DNA of 64,000 nucleotides from Nostoc sp. UHCC 0870 (GCF_022063185.1 NZ_CP091913.1:5557141-5621140); one strand, 5' to 3'; positions 44,891 through 53,717 are shown, numbered from the stretch's first letter. The notes: generated by a model not told the origin, from the letters alone. Made by a program: numbers and translations.

Positions 44891-45874
44891 TCATGGATAT
44901 TCGTGAGACACAAATGGGATGGATACTATTTCACCTTCGGCGTTTCCTACTTGCACTTTCAAACCCACACCACCAGCTTTGCTTTTAATGTAACCCAGTC
45001 CAAAATAACCATCAGCAGTTTCGGTATAACTTGTGAGTTTACCAACTTTGTCCTCTCCCAGAGTAATAGTATCTCCTACTGCGGCTGGACTGTTAAGTTT
45101 AATCCCCCAAAGATATTGTTTAACACCTTTATATGTATTCAACCTAGCAATAGTTTCTTGTCCGATATAACAACCTTTATTAAAAGAAATAGCCTGCCAT
45201 AAACCAACTTCTAAAGGATTAAAATCATCTGTGAGTTCTGCTTCTGGGGATGGTCTGCCTTGTAATATGCGTAAATGTTCCCAACCGCGATCGCTTAATT
45301 CTACCGCGCCTAGTTCTAAAATTTGCTGCCACACTGTTTCTTTCACAGACACAGGCAAAATTAATGTGTAACCAGGGGAAGCCAAACCACTACCGACTGC
45401 AATGATGATACCGCCATCTACTGTCAGATGATTGCCGTAGGGTTGACCGATAATTGCCCCAGCACCAAGTTTTTCTATTACCGCGTCACTTCCTGCACCG
45501 AGGATACTAAAAGTTGCAGTTTCCGCCGTTACATCAGTTAATTGCACCTTATCGGCAAAGAAGATATAACGATCTAACCATTGAATTAAAAACTCACGCC
45601 GATTAGGCGACACTAAAAGTAACACAGCATCATCAAGAACATACGCACTCACTAAATCAATCGTGCGGGCTGTGGATGTCACCATCACCGTCTCACAGCC
45701 CTGTCCTGGCTTGAGACTTTGGAAATCATTCGTACTTTGGTTGTGTAAAAACCGCAGACGGTCATCATCAGAAACACGGATGCGCCCCCAAAAAGAGCGA
45801 TCGCATACAGCAACCCCTGCGGTTGTGGCTTGGATAGCAGCTGCGTCTTTACCGTCAAGTGCAGATGTTGGCAT
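44891..45874 (-). CDS. ygfZ: Folate-binding protein YgfZ/CAF17
   Basis: 327 aa. GcvT-like fold with the defining motif KGCYIGQETIARL near residue 228, followed by GVKQYLWGI. YgfZ binds tetrahydrofolate and supports maintenance or assembly of certain Fe-S enzymes. ATG 45874 (MPTSALDGKD) preferred over TTG 45883. No operon partners. Confidence 0.88.
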   Translation of the reverse strand: MPTSALDGKDAAAIQATTAGVAVCDRSFWGRIRVSDDDRLRFLHNQSTNDFQSLKPGQGCETVMVTSTARTIDLVSAYVLDDAVLLLVSPNRREFLIQWLDRYIFFADKVQLTDVTAETATFSILGAGSDAVIEKLGAGAIIGQPYGNHLTVDGGIIIAVGSGLASPGYTLILPVSVKETVWQQILELGAVELSDRGWEHLRILQGRPSPEAELTDDFNPLEVGLWQAISFNKGCYIGQETIARLNTYKGVKQYLWGIKLNSPAAVGDTITLGEDKVGKLTSYTETADGYFGLGYIKSKAGGVGLKVQVGNAEGEIVSIPFVSHEYP

Positions 45875-45990
45875 GGTAGTCAATAGTTGCCCTGTTTCAA
45901 TGTTTTCGCATTGGTAATATTAGCAAATTCAGGTTAACGGATTCAATGGTATAGGACTGGAATAGTAAGGGCTTTGATTGATTTTCAACC

Positions 45991-46257
45991 TTAAGGAAAG
46001 TATCTGTAAATATTTTTCCTATGCAATAATCTGACAAAAATTACCACACCATCGGATATAGTAAGACCAATTCTATAGTCTCCCATTCTAATGCGATAAT
46101 AGTCACCATCAGATTTGAGTTTTTTAATATTTCTGAGATCGGCTAAACTTTCAGCATTCTCAACTTCTTCAATTACCGCTCTCACCTTTTGAAGTAAGTT
46201 TTCATCTAGAATATCACCTAAATCTTTCTCAAAGCTTTTTCTAAAATCTATATTCAT
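45991..46257 (-). CDS. RelE/ParE family toxin
   Basis: 88 aa. RelE fold: MNIDFRKSFEKDL, helix LLQKVRAVIEEVENA, LADLRNIKKLKSDGDYYRIR, MGDYRIGLTISDGVVIFVRL, and the terminal HRKNIYRYFP. Catalytic-type basic and tyrosine residues are present at the end. ATG overlaps the antitoxin stop by four bases. Toxin of a type II module with 46254-46463. Confidence 0.85.
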   Translation of the reverse strand: MNIDFRKSFEKDLGDILDENLLQKVRAVIEEVENAESLADLRNIKKLKSDGDYYRIRMGDYRIGLTISDGVVIFVRLLHRKNIYRYFP

Positions 46258-46463
46258 TTTTTCTTGTCTAAGATTTTAAATATAGCTTCGCGACTAACAA
46301 TTTCTGTATTTTCACCTTCCTTAATAGCCGTTTCTAAAGCTATATCTTCCATAATCTCTGCCATTAAATCAGAAATAACTTCTTTCTGTTCTTGAATAAC
46401 TTCAACAATGGCTTTTTTGAAGATTTCTTTCAGTTTAATTTCGTCTAAATTTATTTCTGCCAT
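46254..46463 (-). CDS. Antitoxin of the RelE pair
   Basis: 69 aa, highly helical and charged (LKEIFKKAIVEVIQEQKEVI, DLMAEIMEDIALETAIKEGE), ending in EAIFKILDKKK. No HTH motif is evident. Precedes and overlaps the RelE toxin, the normal order for such pairs. ATG start at 46463. Confidence 0.78.
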   Translation of the reverse strand: MAEINLDEIKLKEIFKKAIVEVIQEQKEVISDLMAEIMEDIALETAIKEGENTEIVSREAIFKILDKKK

Positions 46464-46622
46464 AGATAATCTAATTTATTGGTTGTATCTGAATTTTAGC
46501 ACGCTTAATATTCATTTTGAATTTTGAATTTTGAATTAATTCATTAATACTGTTTCCTTTTCACAGGTGTTTAAATGTAGTTCCAATTCTTCATCAGGCT
46601 TGTTCATATAGTTTTCTTTCAT

Positions 46623-46737
46623 TAGACCTCTTGCAAAAGTCAGAAAATGAAATGTGTCATTCTGAATGAAATGTATAATTTTTGAGATGTTTCGCTTCGC
46701 TCAACATGACAGCTTAAGCATTTATGCAAGAGGTCTA
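46623..46737. mobile_element. 115-bp MITE, copy C
   Basis: TAGACCTCTTGCA ... TGCAAGAGGTCTA, perfect 13-bp terminal repeats; the cleanest of the three copies and identical in length to A and B. The surrounding gap 46464-46780 holds an AATTTTGAATT STRR and no gene. Confidence 0.82.
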
Positions 46738-46780
46738 TTAGATTGGCGGGACGGGCATAAATTATACAATTAGCACTTAA

Positions 46781-47266
46781 TTACTTAGGTAAATTTGCAA
46801 ATGTCTCCTCAACTAACTCCTTGGTTTTTACTTCTAAAATTTGCCAATCGACTTCACCAAATTCATCAATTAAACTAGTATCAATATCAACATTGTCACT
46901 CTCTGGAGTGTAATTAATAAAACACACTTGATAGCATAATTCCCACAAATCAATACTGACATTTTGGTCTTGACGTTGCAAACACAAGTGATATCCTGGA
47001 TGGGGCATCGGCAACCTAGCAAGTCTTTCTCTAATGGCATCTGCCTGTTCTAAAGTTGCAGATTCCATTTCTTGCAGCAGTTGAGTTACCAAAGCTTTTG
47101 TCTCATCAGTGGTGTTAGCCGGCCAAATCAGCACATCTTGGTAAGTTCCTTTCCAAGTCGATTCATCCAACTGCTTGCGGAGGTTGTCAACAACGCGAAT
47201 AAAAGCAGGCTGCATGAGGAGTTCGGCCTGCTGCCATGTAGCTTGGTCTGTTATTCTAGGTGGCAT
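46781..47266 (-). CDS. Conserved cyanobacterial hypothetical
   Basis: 161 aa, no signal peptide or membrane segment. Features: QATWQQAELLMQPAFIRVVD, WKGTYQDVLIWPANT, LPMPHPGYHLCLQRQ, and an acidic C-terminus (EVDWQILEVKTKELVEETF). I do not recognise a named domain. Single gene between MITE copy C and the Ser/Thr kinase. ATG start at 47266. Confidence 0.65.
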   Translation of the reverse strand: MPPRITDQATWQQAELLMQPAFIRVVDNLRKQLDESTWKGTYQDVLIWPANTTDETKALVTQLLQEMESATLEQADAIRERLARLPMPHPGYHLCLQRQDQNVSIDLWELCYQVCFINYTPESDNVDIDTSLIDEFGEVDWQILEVKTKELVEETFANLPK

Positions 47267-47433
47267 CGGTAATTAATAAAGGCACTAAAAGAAGAATTTA
47301 CAGTCTGTGTTTATTAAAAGGATTGCGTATTAAGTTCAAATCTTTTATCAAGATAGCGGATTTCACTACCAAAAATTTGGAGATATTAATTACCATCGGG
47401 AAATTCTAGGTGATAACTGTGGGGAGGGATTTT

Positions 47434-49362
47434 ATGATAGGCAAGTTACTAGACCATCGTTACCAAGTCGTTCGAGTCTTAGCTATAGGGGGATTTGGTC
47501 AAACCTACATAGCCCAAGATACCCGCAGGCCTGGGAATCCGATATGCGTTGTTAAGCACCTCAAACCCTCCAGTTCTGACCCTAGAATTTTTGAAACTGC
47601 CAAGCGTCTCTTCAACAGTGAGGCTGAAACTTTAGAAAGGCTGGGTAATCATGACCAGATACCCCGGTTATTAGCTTATTTTGATGAAAATCAAGAATTT
47701 TATTTAGTTCAAGAATATATCGAAGGACATACCCTGACAGAAGAACTCATCCCTGGTAAACGTTGGAGTGAAAGCCAAGTTATTCAACTTTTACAGGATG
47801 CTTTAAGGATTCTGGAGTTTGTTCACCAGCAAGGAGTGATTCACCGCGATATCAAGCCGGATAATATCATTCGTCGCACTTCAGATAATAAGTTAGTTTT
47901 AGTAGACTTCGGCGCAGTTAAGCAATTGCGGACACAAATGGTAACGGCTGGCGGACAACCCACTGCTACTGTTGCTATTGGGACTCCTGGTTATATGCCG
48001 ACAGAACAAGGGCAAGGTAAACCCCGTCCGAATAGTGATATTTATTCTTTAGGGATTATTGCCCTTCAAGCCTTAACAGGACTACCAGCCGCCGAATTAC
48101 AAGAAGACCCCAATACAGGTGAAATCCTCTGGCAGCATTTGGTAAGCGTTAATTATCGCCTAGCAGAAGTGTTAACTAAGATGGTACGTTATCACTTCAA
48201 AGACCGTTACCAGTCGGCAACGGAAGCACTAGAAGCTTGTCAAAATGCGATTAATCCTGTGGCTGTAGCTGTGTCTTCTTCAGCCCAAAAATCCGTCAAT
48301 AGTTCTAATTACCAACGAACCACTGCACCATCTCGGTTATCTCGACAGCAAACTGTAGCTGTTTCACCAGCCAACCCCGTTCAGCCTAAACCGTCTCGTC
48401 AAGACTCTCCCAAATCTGACCCTTGGCCGTTATTAATTGGCTTGTTATTAGCGGGTGGTGCGGCGGCTGTGGTGGCTAATGTTTATCCCAATGTGAAAAA
48501 TTTAGCAGCTAATTTTTTGGGGAATGATTTGGTTACTACGGATAAATGTCTGGCGGTGGTGGCTGGTAATTCTAATATTCGTTCTGAACCGAGTTCGATT
48601 AACTCTGATAATGTCTTAAAAACAATTGGTGAAAATAGCAAATTTGAAGTGACTGGGACGCGCAGCAAACGAGGTTGGGTTGAAGTCAAACTTAACTCTC
48701 GTCGTTCAGCTTGGGCGCACTCTGATGTAATTATTAATAATCAAGAATGGACTTCTTGCCTACGAGACAAAGGCATTGCGATTAAAACCGTTGATGATAA
48801 TACATTAATTGCTGCTAGACCTGTTCCCCAATCCAAGCCAAAATCTAATCGAGTAACTCCCTCATCACCAGACCCAAAACCAGAAGGGTTTCTCCGTTCT
48901 ACTCCAGCACCGTCTCAGGAAGATAGCACCAAGATTGTTGCCAAGGCTAGACAAAAGTATGAGTCAGGTGATTTAATAGGTGCGATCGCTACCCTAAAAT
49001 CTATTCCTGGTAATGCCTCTGCTGGCATTAAAGAGACAACCGCCATGATTAACCAATGGCAGCAAGATTGGGCAAAAGCCGACGCACTATTTAAAGACAT
49101 CAATCAGTCAATAGATGATGGTCAATGGGATAAAGTTTTAGACTACAAAAAGCATCCTGAAAAACTGCCTAATATTAAATACTGGCGAAATAAATTAGAA
49201 CCACTGTTTAAACAAGCAGCCGAGAACGTAGCGAAACAAGTAGTTCCCCCAAGCGATAATCAAAATACTCAAAATCAGTCTCAGTCCGAACCATCGGAGA
49301 CTGAAGAACCCGCTACTTCAGAGATTATCAGCCCTGAAGAATTGCCCCAAAATGGATATTAG
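47434..49362 (+). CDS. Serine/threonine protein kinase with SH3 domain
   Basis: 642 aa. Kinase domain, residues 1-275: glycine loop AIGGFGQTYIAQD, VVKHLKP (Lys), catalytic HRDIKPDNII, DFGAVK, and GTPGYMPTEQGQGKPR. A Ser/Pro/Gln-rich linker leads to one transmembrane helix (LIGLLLAGGAAAVVANV, near 335-355), then an SH3b domain (NSNIRSEPSSINSDNVLK, GWVEV) and a helical C-terminal part. Membrane kinase sensing or binding outside the cytoplasm via SH3b. ATG 47434 is preceded by GGAGGG; an upstream GTG at 47410 is unlikely. Confidence 0.88.
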   Translation: MIGKLLDHRYQVVRVLAIGGFGQTYIAQDTRRPGNPICVVKHLKPSSSDPRIFETAKRLFNSEAETLERLGNHDQIPRLLAYFDENQEFYLVQEYIEGHTLTEELIPGKRWSESQVIQLLQDALRILEFVHQQGVIHRDIKPDNIIRRTSDNKLVLVDFGAVKQLRTQMVTAGGQPTATVAIGTPGYMPTEQGQGKPRPNSDIYSLGIIALQALTGLPAAELQEDPNTGEILWQHLVSVNYRLAEVLTKMVRYHFKDRYQSATEALEACQNAINPVAVAVSSSAQKSVNSSNYQRTTAPSRLSRQQTVAVSPANPVQPKPSRQDSPKSDPWPLLIGLLLAGGAAAVVANVYPNVKNLAANFLGNDLVTTDKCLAVVAGNSNIRSEPSSINSDNVLKTIGENSKFEVTGTRSKRGWVEVKLNSRRSAWAHSDVIINNQEWTSCLRDKGIAIKTVDDNTLIAARPVPQSKPKSNRVTPSSPDPKPEGFLRSTPAPSQEDSTKIVAKARQKYESGDLIGAIATLKSIPGNASAGIKETTAMINQWQQDWAKADALFKDINQSIDDGQWDKVLDYKKHPEKLPNIKYWRNKLEPLFKQAAENVAKQVVPPSDNQNTQNQSQSEPSETEEPATSEIISPEELPQNGY

Positions 49363-49439
49363 GGATTGGGGATTGGGGATTGGGGAAAGAAAGAGAAATT
49401 TCTCCTTTTTTCCCTTGTCCTTTCAGCCTCTCTGTTGTC

Positions 49440-50087
49440 CTAAATCATTTCATCATATTCATGGGCTTCCACGCGCCTAGCATCCATCCCACCTGGGGGG
49501 AGAAATTCGGCACGACGCACGGGGACTAAGGGCTGTGTAGCTCCTTGGTAGGGGTGAATTACTTGTACTGTCCTAGTGGGACGTGCGCGTGGCGTGAATA
49601 AAGATAATACGCCGGCAACTACAACACCACCGCCAATGGTAAGAGTTGCGCCGCCAGCCGCCCAAACGATGGGTGAAGACCACCAAGGCGATTCCGCTTG
49701 GAATGCTGCTGTTGCGACCCTTTGGCTATTTTGCTGCGCTTGTTGCAGTTGTTGGTTGTTGTAGTTTTGGAATTGAAACTGGAGTTGTTGGTTTTGCGCT
49801 CTCAGTTGTTCGTTGTCGCTTTTGAGGCGTTCAAAATCCATTTTGAGCCGTTCTAGCTCTACTCGCTGTTCTGTACTAGGGGCAACGGGTGGCTGATTAG
49901 GGTATTGTGCTTGCCCGTAGGGGGGGTAATAGGTTGGGGGCTGAATCGGTTGGGGTGCTACTAAAGCACCTGGCATTTGGGGACTAACAGCAAAGTTAGC
50001 CTGTGAAGCATTTGTCCCCCTGAGTAATAAAAGAGCGGCCAGTCCAGCTACAGCGACACCGCCAATAAATGCCATACTCTCACTCAT
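49440..50087 (-). CDS. Membrane-anchored coiled-coil hypothetical
   Basis: 215 aa. One hydrophobic helix at residues 5-22 (FIGGVAVAGLAALLLLRG), a Pro/Gln/Tyr-rich stretch, a Gln-rich coiled coil (about 75-125), and a second membrane helix (AAGGATLTIGGGVVVAGVLS, near 145-165) with a basic/Pro C-terminal tail. No catalytic motif. Possibly a scaffold. ATG start at 50087. The 3' end lies next to a GGGGATT STRR after the kinase stop; the two genes are convergent. Confidence 0.6.
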   Translation of the reverse strand: MSESMAFIGGVAVAGLAALLLLRGTNASQANFAVSPQMPGALVAPQPIQPPTYYPPYGQAQYPNQPPVAPSTEQRVELERLKMDFERLKSDNEQLRAQNQQLQFQFQNYNNQQLQQAQQNSQRVATAAFQAESPWWSSPIVWAAGGATLTIGGGVVVAGVLSLFTPRARPTRTVQVIHPYQGATQPLVPVRRAEFLPPGGMDARRVEAHEYDEMI

Positions 50088-50159
50088 CGCCTTTTAACCT
50101 CAACTGCGATGTAACTATTAAAACTTGTGACTGACTCACTCTCACACTCATAAGACCTC

Positions 50160-50560
50160 GCGGGATGTGGGAAACTCAGCTTTTAAAAGCTGAGAGGGAA
50201 AGAGTACGAGCGACTTTAGTCGCAGTCCCCTTATGGGGTGTGGTAAATAGAGGAACAGTATTTACCACCTTCCCTGTATGCCGAGAATCGCCTTGCTGTT
50301 CCAGTAATGTTAGCTTAGACCTGTTATAAGAGCTTGTTAGGCTGAAAGCACTGTTCCAGTGACCTTAGAACTGTTTAACTCACAGCGACAGAGCGGGGAA
50401 CTAGCTACGCATTCCGAGGTGTCGTGACTCAAATAACGGCTACCCTTTTCTCCGAGACGCTATTTGCTAACGACTATACTCAGGGTGGTCTGGTCAGTAC
50501 GGCTTGCTTGATTTCTCTTACAAGCCCAGTCCCTTTAGGGCTGGGTTACTGACATAATAC
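50160..50560. other. Structured non-coding segment, possible IS200/IS605-type non-autonomous element
   Basis: Within the 618-bp gap 50088-50705. Contains many stem-loops: CTCAGCTTTTAAAAGCTGAG (50174-50193), GCGACTTTAGTCGC, GGTAAATA...TATTTACC, GGAACAG...CTGTTCC, and AGCCCAGTCCCTTTAGGGCT near the right end. Subterminal palindromes at both ends and absence of an ORF fit a palindrome-bounded non-autonomous element or a guide-type RNA remnant. No transposase lies inside. The outer gap to 50705 is AT-rich. Confidence 0.35.
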
Positions 50561-50705
50561 CCAAATCATCGGTTACTGTATCATTTGTTTTTTTTACGCA
50601 CCCAGTATTCCAATGTTAATATTCAAAACCATAAATGTTGAATTGTCCACCAGATTATGCTAAAAAAACTGCTTTGTTATACTTTTTAATCTAAAATCTT
50701 GCTCA

Positions 50706-51506
50706 TCAAGATGTTTTGATAGCTGCTTTGAGATTTTGACAAAATTGGGTGATCGCACTTAGTCCCTGTTCTGGTGTACCTTCGGCTAAACGCTGGACGA
50801 AAGCACTACCCACAATGATTGCATCTGCTCCCCAAGCTTTTACTTCGGTGGCTTGTTCGGGTTGAGAAATACCAAAGCCGACACCAATGGGTTTATCGGT
50901 AAAACGCCGAATTTCTGGCAATAAATCAGACGCGCGGATTTCCATTTGCGATCGCATCCCCGTTACCCCTGTGACACTCACCAAATAGATAAACCCTTGG
51001 GAGGCTTGAGAAATTGCCTCTATTCGGTCTACAGAGCTAGTAGGCGCGATTAACAAGGTTAAATCAATTCCCCGTTCACTTGCTGGTTTTAACAGTCCTG
51101 CTGCTTCTTCTAGAGGTAAATCAGGTACTACCAACCCAGCCACCCCAGCCGCCGCTATTTGCTCTAAAAACTTGTCAATTCCCCGGTGTAGGATGGGGTT
51201 GTAGTAGGTAAATAAAATAATCGGTGCTTGCAAACTAGGCGTAGTGGCTTGCAACATTTCTAGGACAGCTTCTAATTTTGTCCCCTTTTGCAAAGCGCGG
51301 GTAGCGGCAGCTTGAATCACTGGCCCATCCGCGAGAGGATCAGAATAGGGAACACCCAATTCAATAAAATCAGCCCCACTGGAATCTAAAATCTTTAACG
51401 CTGCGGCGGTGGTGGCTAAATCTGGATCACCGGCAGTAATAAACGGAATCAGAGCGCACTCTTGATTCCGCTTGAGGGTTTGAAAGCGATCGGAAATAAC
51501 GGTCAT
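50706..51506 (-). CDS. trpA: Tryptophan synthase alpha chain
   Basis: 266 aa (beta/alpha)8 barrel. Catalytic residues: Glu in DFIELGVPYSDP and Asp in DPLADGPVIQAA; substrate loop VSVTGVTGMR; phosphate site GVGFGIS and ADAIIVGSAFV. Converts indole-3-glycerol phosphate to indole for the beta subunit. Downstream of ndhL and the DUF3007 gene, an arrangement I recall as conserved in cyanobacteria. ATG start at 51506. Confidence 0.95.
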   Translation of the reverse strand: MTVISDRFQTLKRNQECALIPFITAGDPDLATTAAALKILDSSGADFIELGVPYSDPLADGPVIQAAATRALQKGTKLEAVLEMLQATTPSLQAPIILFTYYNPILHRGIDKFLEQIAAAGVAGLVVPDLPLEEAAGLLKPASERGIDLTLLIAPTSSVDRIEAISQASQGFIYLVSVTGVTGMRSQMEIRASDLLPEIRRFTDKPIGVGFGISQPEQATEVKAWGADAIIVGSAFVQRLAEGTPEQGLSAITQFCQNLKAAIKTS

Positions 51507-51572
51507 TAATTAGTCGTCAGTTCTCAGTGGTCAGTAGTCAATAGTAACAAACAACTGACCACCGGAAAACGG

Positions 51573-51832
51573 AGTGAGTGCTGAGTGCTGAGTGCTGAGT
51601 GCTGAGTGTGGAGTGCTGAGTGTGGAGTGTGGAGTCTGGAGTCTGGAGTCTGGAGTGTGGAGTGTGGAGTCTGGAGTCTGGAGTCTGGAGTCTGGAGTCT
51701 GGAGTCTGGAGTCTGGAGTATTGACTTACCCCACTTCATAACTCACTCAGCACTCATAACTCAGCACTCAGCACTCATAACTCACTCAGCACTCATAACT
51801 CAGCACTCAGCACTCATAACTCACTCAGCACT
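51573..51832. repeat. Large STRR cluster between trpA and the DUF3007 gene
   Basis: 51573-51720: GAGTGCT, GAGTGTG and GAGTCTG heptamers, more than 20 units. 51744-51832: CACTCAG/CACTCAT units. The second block runs into the DUF3007 stop. Confidence 0.88.
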
Positions 51833-52126
51833 CTCTTGTTCAATCTCCGCTTGAATTTTCGCTAATTCTTCGGGAGTGAGTTCATCTAGTCGTTTTTGGA
51901 AAAAAGCTTCCTCATACTGCTCTCGTTGTTGATGGTAGGTCATTTTTTTCCCCCCTGCGCGTAAGGCATAGCTAGCTACCCAGCCAATCAACCCAACTAC
52001 TAGCAAGGCTTGACTCCATATCCCAGCTAGTTGATTATCTAAACCCACTCGCTGTAAACCCAGATATGCCAAGCCGCCAGCTATGAAAATGCCAAAACCA
52101 ATGCCAATCGCGTCAATCCGTCGCAT
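51821..52126 (-). CDS. DUF3007 membrane protein
   Basis: 101 aa. Two transmembrane helices (DAIGIGFGIFIAGGLAYLGL; SQALLVVGLIGWVASYAL), then a cytoplasmic helical tail (MTYHQQREQYEEAFFQKRLD, LTPEELAKIQAEIEQE). Cyanobacterial/plastid family of unknown function. The last codons (ESAE) come from the STRR cluster. 24 bases after the ndhL stop; likely co-transcribed with it and trpA. ATG start at 52126. Confidence 0.85.
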   Translation of the reverse strand: MRRIDAIGIGFGIFIAGGLAYLGLQRVGLDNQLAGIWSQALLVVGLIGWVASYALRAGGKKMTYHQQREQYEEAFFQKRLDELTPEELAKIQAEIEQESAE

Positions 52127-52150
52127 GAGAGTTATGACCTACCAATCTTG

Positions 52151-52363
52151 TTAAACTTCAATTTTCCGTGGTTTAGGGCGCAGATTTACAAACGGCGACA
52201 AAACCAACAATCCTGGGAAGAAGAGGAACACCAGGAAATACATAAAGGTACGCTCTATTGAGCTAACCACATACCAGCGTTGCTTCATGTAGATCATCAA
52301 AGCAACGGGGACAACTAACAAATAAGCTCCGGCTAGAGCCAGATATAGCAGGGGTACAATCAT
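52151..52363 (-). CDS. ndhL: NAD(P)H-quinone oxidoreductase subunit L
   Basis: 70 aa. Two hydrophobic helices (MIVPLLYLALAGAYLLVVPV; TFMYFLVFLFFPGLLVLSPF) around MKQRWYVVSS, with a basic end RPKPRKIEV; this matches NdhL (formerly IctA), a thylakoid NDH-1 subunit needed for respiration, cyclic electron flow and carbon uptake. ATG start at 52363. Confidence 0.9.
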   Translation of the reverse strand: MIVPLLYLALAGAYLLVVPVALMIYMKQRWYVVSSIERTFMYFLVFLFFPGLLVLSPFVNLRPKPRKIEV

Positions 52364-52721
52364 AAAATCTTTGTTTGGTGCATCTGTATTTCCATCATAG
52401 GCTGAATATTAAGCCTAAAGAAACCATAACTATTGGGCTTTTAAATGAATCTTGCAAAAATTCCTGATTATTGCTGATCAAAATTCGGAAATAATGCTAC
52501 AATGGCAAAGGCAGTAAAACAGTGGTAATATTGTTAAACCAGATAAGAGATGCTAAATCTAATTAGCCGCAAGGTAGCATCAGCAACTCCAAGCTAAAAA
52601 GAGCAACTAGCTCTAAAAAGATAAAAATTTCTATCTAGTTGGACAAAAAACACATTTAATGCTGGAATAGATGAGGGGGTATTTGTTACCTCTGAAAGAT
52701 AACTAGCTCCCAAATAAATGG
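52364..52721. other. Gene-free gap between divergent ndhL and tRNA-Leu
   Basis: AT-rich, no ORF. It should hold the promoters of ndhL (minus) and of the tRNA (plus). A small inverted repeat (GAGCAACTAGCTC) is near 52602. No promoter element can be assigned with confidence. Confidence 0.4.
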
Positions 52722-53091
52722 GGGGGTGTGGCGGAATGGTAGACGCTACGGACTTAAATTAAATTGAGCCTTGAAGGAGAAATCCTTGAAGTGGATGCTC
52801 TCAAACTCAGGGAAACCTAAATCTGGTGACAGACAAGGCAATCCTGAGCCAAGCCGAAAAAGTAGTGAGTAATGAGTGCTGAGTTACGAGTCAATATTAA
52901 CTTGTAGGTCTTAAGTTTCAACTCTTAACTAGTCGGAAGGTGCAGAGACTCGACGGGAGCTACCCTAACGTTAAGTCGAGGGTAAAGAGAGAGTCCAATT
53001 CTCAAAGCCAACAGGCAGTAGCGAAAGCTGCGGGAGAATGAAAATCCGTTGACCTTAAACGGTCGTGTGGGTTCAAGTCCCTCCACCCCCA
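52722..53091 (+). tRNA. trnL-UAA: tRNA-Leu(UAA), interrupted by a group I intron
   Basis: Exon 1 52722-52755, intron 52756-53040, exon 2 53041-53091. Joined exons form a cloverleaf: acceptor GGGGGTG / CACCCCC, anticodon stem CGGA/TCCG with loop CTTAAAA (anticodon UAA), a leucine-type long variable arm, T-arm GTGGG-TTCAAGT-CCCTC-like, and discriminator A. CCA is not fully encoded. The intron splits the anticodon after its first base, as in other cyanobacteria and chloroplasts. Confidence 0.96.
52756..53040 (+). ncRNA. Group I intron of tRNA-Leu(UAA)
   Basis: 285 bases. Core elements: AATCCTGAGCCAAGCC (P/Q), CAGAGACTCGACGGGAGCTA (R), AAGTCGAGGGTAAAGAGAGA (S), and a terminal G before exon 2. 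Between P and R, an extended P6b-like stem contains TGAGTNN heptamers (52862-52892) related to the genomic STRRs. No intron ORF. Confidence 0.93.
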
Positions 53092-53122
53092 TAAATCCAA
53101 TTCGCAATTCGCAATTCGCAAT

Positions 53123-53189
53123 GTGACTTTACCCATAACTTTGCCGCAACGGCAAGCTTATGCTTCCAATGAAGAGCGGCAAAGTTATG
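53123..53189. repeat. Left inverted repeat of the 9.4-kb segment
   Basis: 53123-53147 (starts GTGACTTTACC, ends TTTGCCGC) is the exact reverse complement of 62515-62539. Immediately inside, 53149-53189 repeats in direct orientation sequence found at 62485-62528 (CGGCAAGCTTAT, CTTCCAAT, GCGGCAAAGTTATG). Outside the repeat, AATTCGC heptamers (53099-53122) mirror those at 62541-62560. Confidence 0.7.
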
Positions 53190-53717
53190 ATTCCAAACAA
53201 ATTTTTCTTCGCGCTGCTTTAAGGGCAGCGCGAACTTCTATGTCACGAAAACATCCTGGTTTAGCCAATAGCCTTGAATAGCTCCCTCACTAGGATAAAT
53301 ACCTTCAGTGTGAACTTGCCTAACAGCTTGTTTTACCTCCTCGCAACAGTGTTCAATTCGTTTGATGCGAGATTCTTTCATATAATTAACGTACTTGGCT
53401 GAAATCGCTCGGCATAGCTCTGGTAAATGCCTGTAAAGGACTCGCTTAGGATACCCAAGACTTTTCGCTACTGCTGTCATAGGTAGCGGTTGTTCATTCG
53501 CTTGAAGCACATTTTCAAGTAAATGTTGAGTGCGATCAGTAAATTGGTTTACGTACCTACAGAACGCTTGAGTAACTATTTCCCTTTTCAAAGGTTTTGG
53601 TAGCTGAGGGGTATTAGCAAGTAATTCTCCAACTTTGGTATGGAGATATTCAGCAATGCCACCTGTAGATTTTGGTTTTGCCTGGTTTATGCCAATCTCC
53701 TTGGATTCGGATACCAA
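53185..53717 (-). pseudogene. Frameshifted TniQ-C-terminus-like gene
   Basis: The frame opens at TTG 53717 and runs 159 codons to a stop at 53238. It encodes an HTH-like region PLPMTAVAKSLGYPKRVLYR then HLPELCRAISAKYVNY, RIKRIEHCCEEVKQAV and EGIYPSE. From memory these resemble the C-terminal part of cyanobacterial TniQ-family transposition proteins. After EGAIQ the expected sequence continues in another frame (LLAKPGCFRDIEVRAALKAA to the stop at 53185), so one base has been lost or gained. Upstream, a third frame reads RQPGMRDFEDWYPNP, implying 5' damage too. Confidence 0.55.

Noticed and set aside
53209..53233. Perfect TTCGCGCTGC / GCAGCGCGAA hairpin as a terminator
   Set aside because: No T-run, and on the minus strand the bases encode VRAALKAARR in the displaced frame of the broken TniQ-like gene, so the palindrome is explained by coding sequence.
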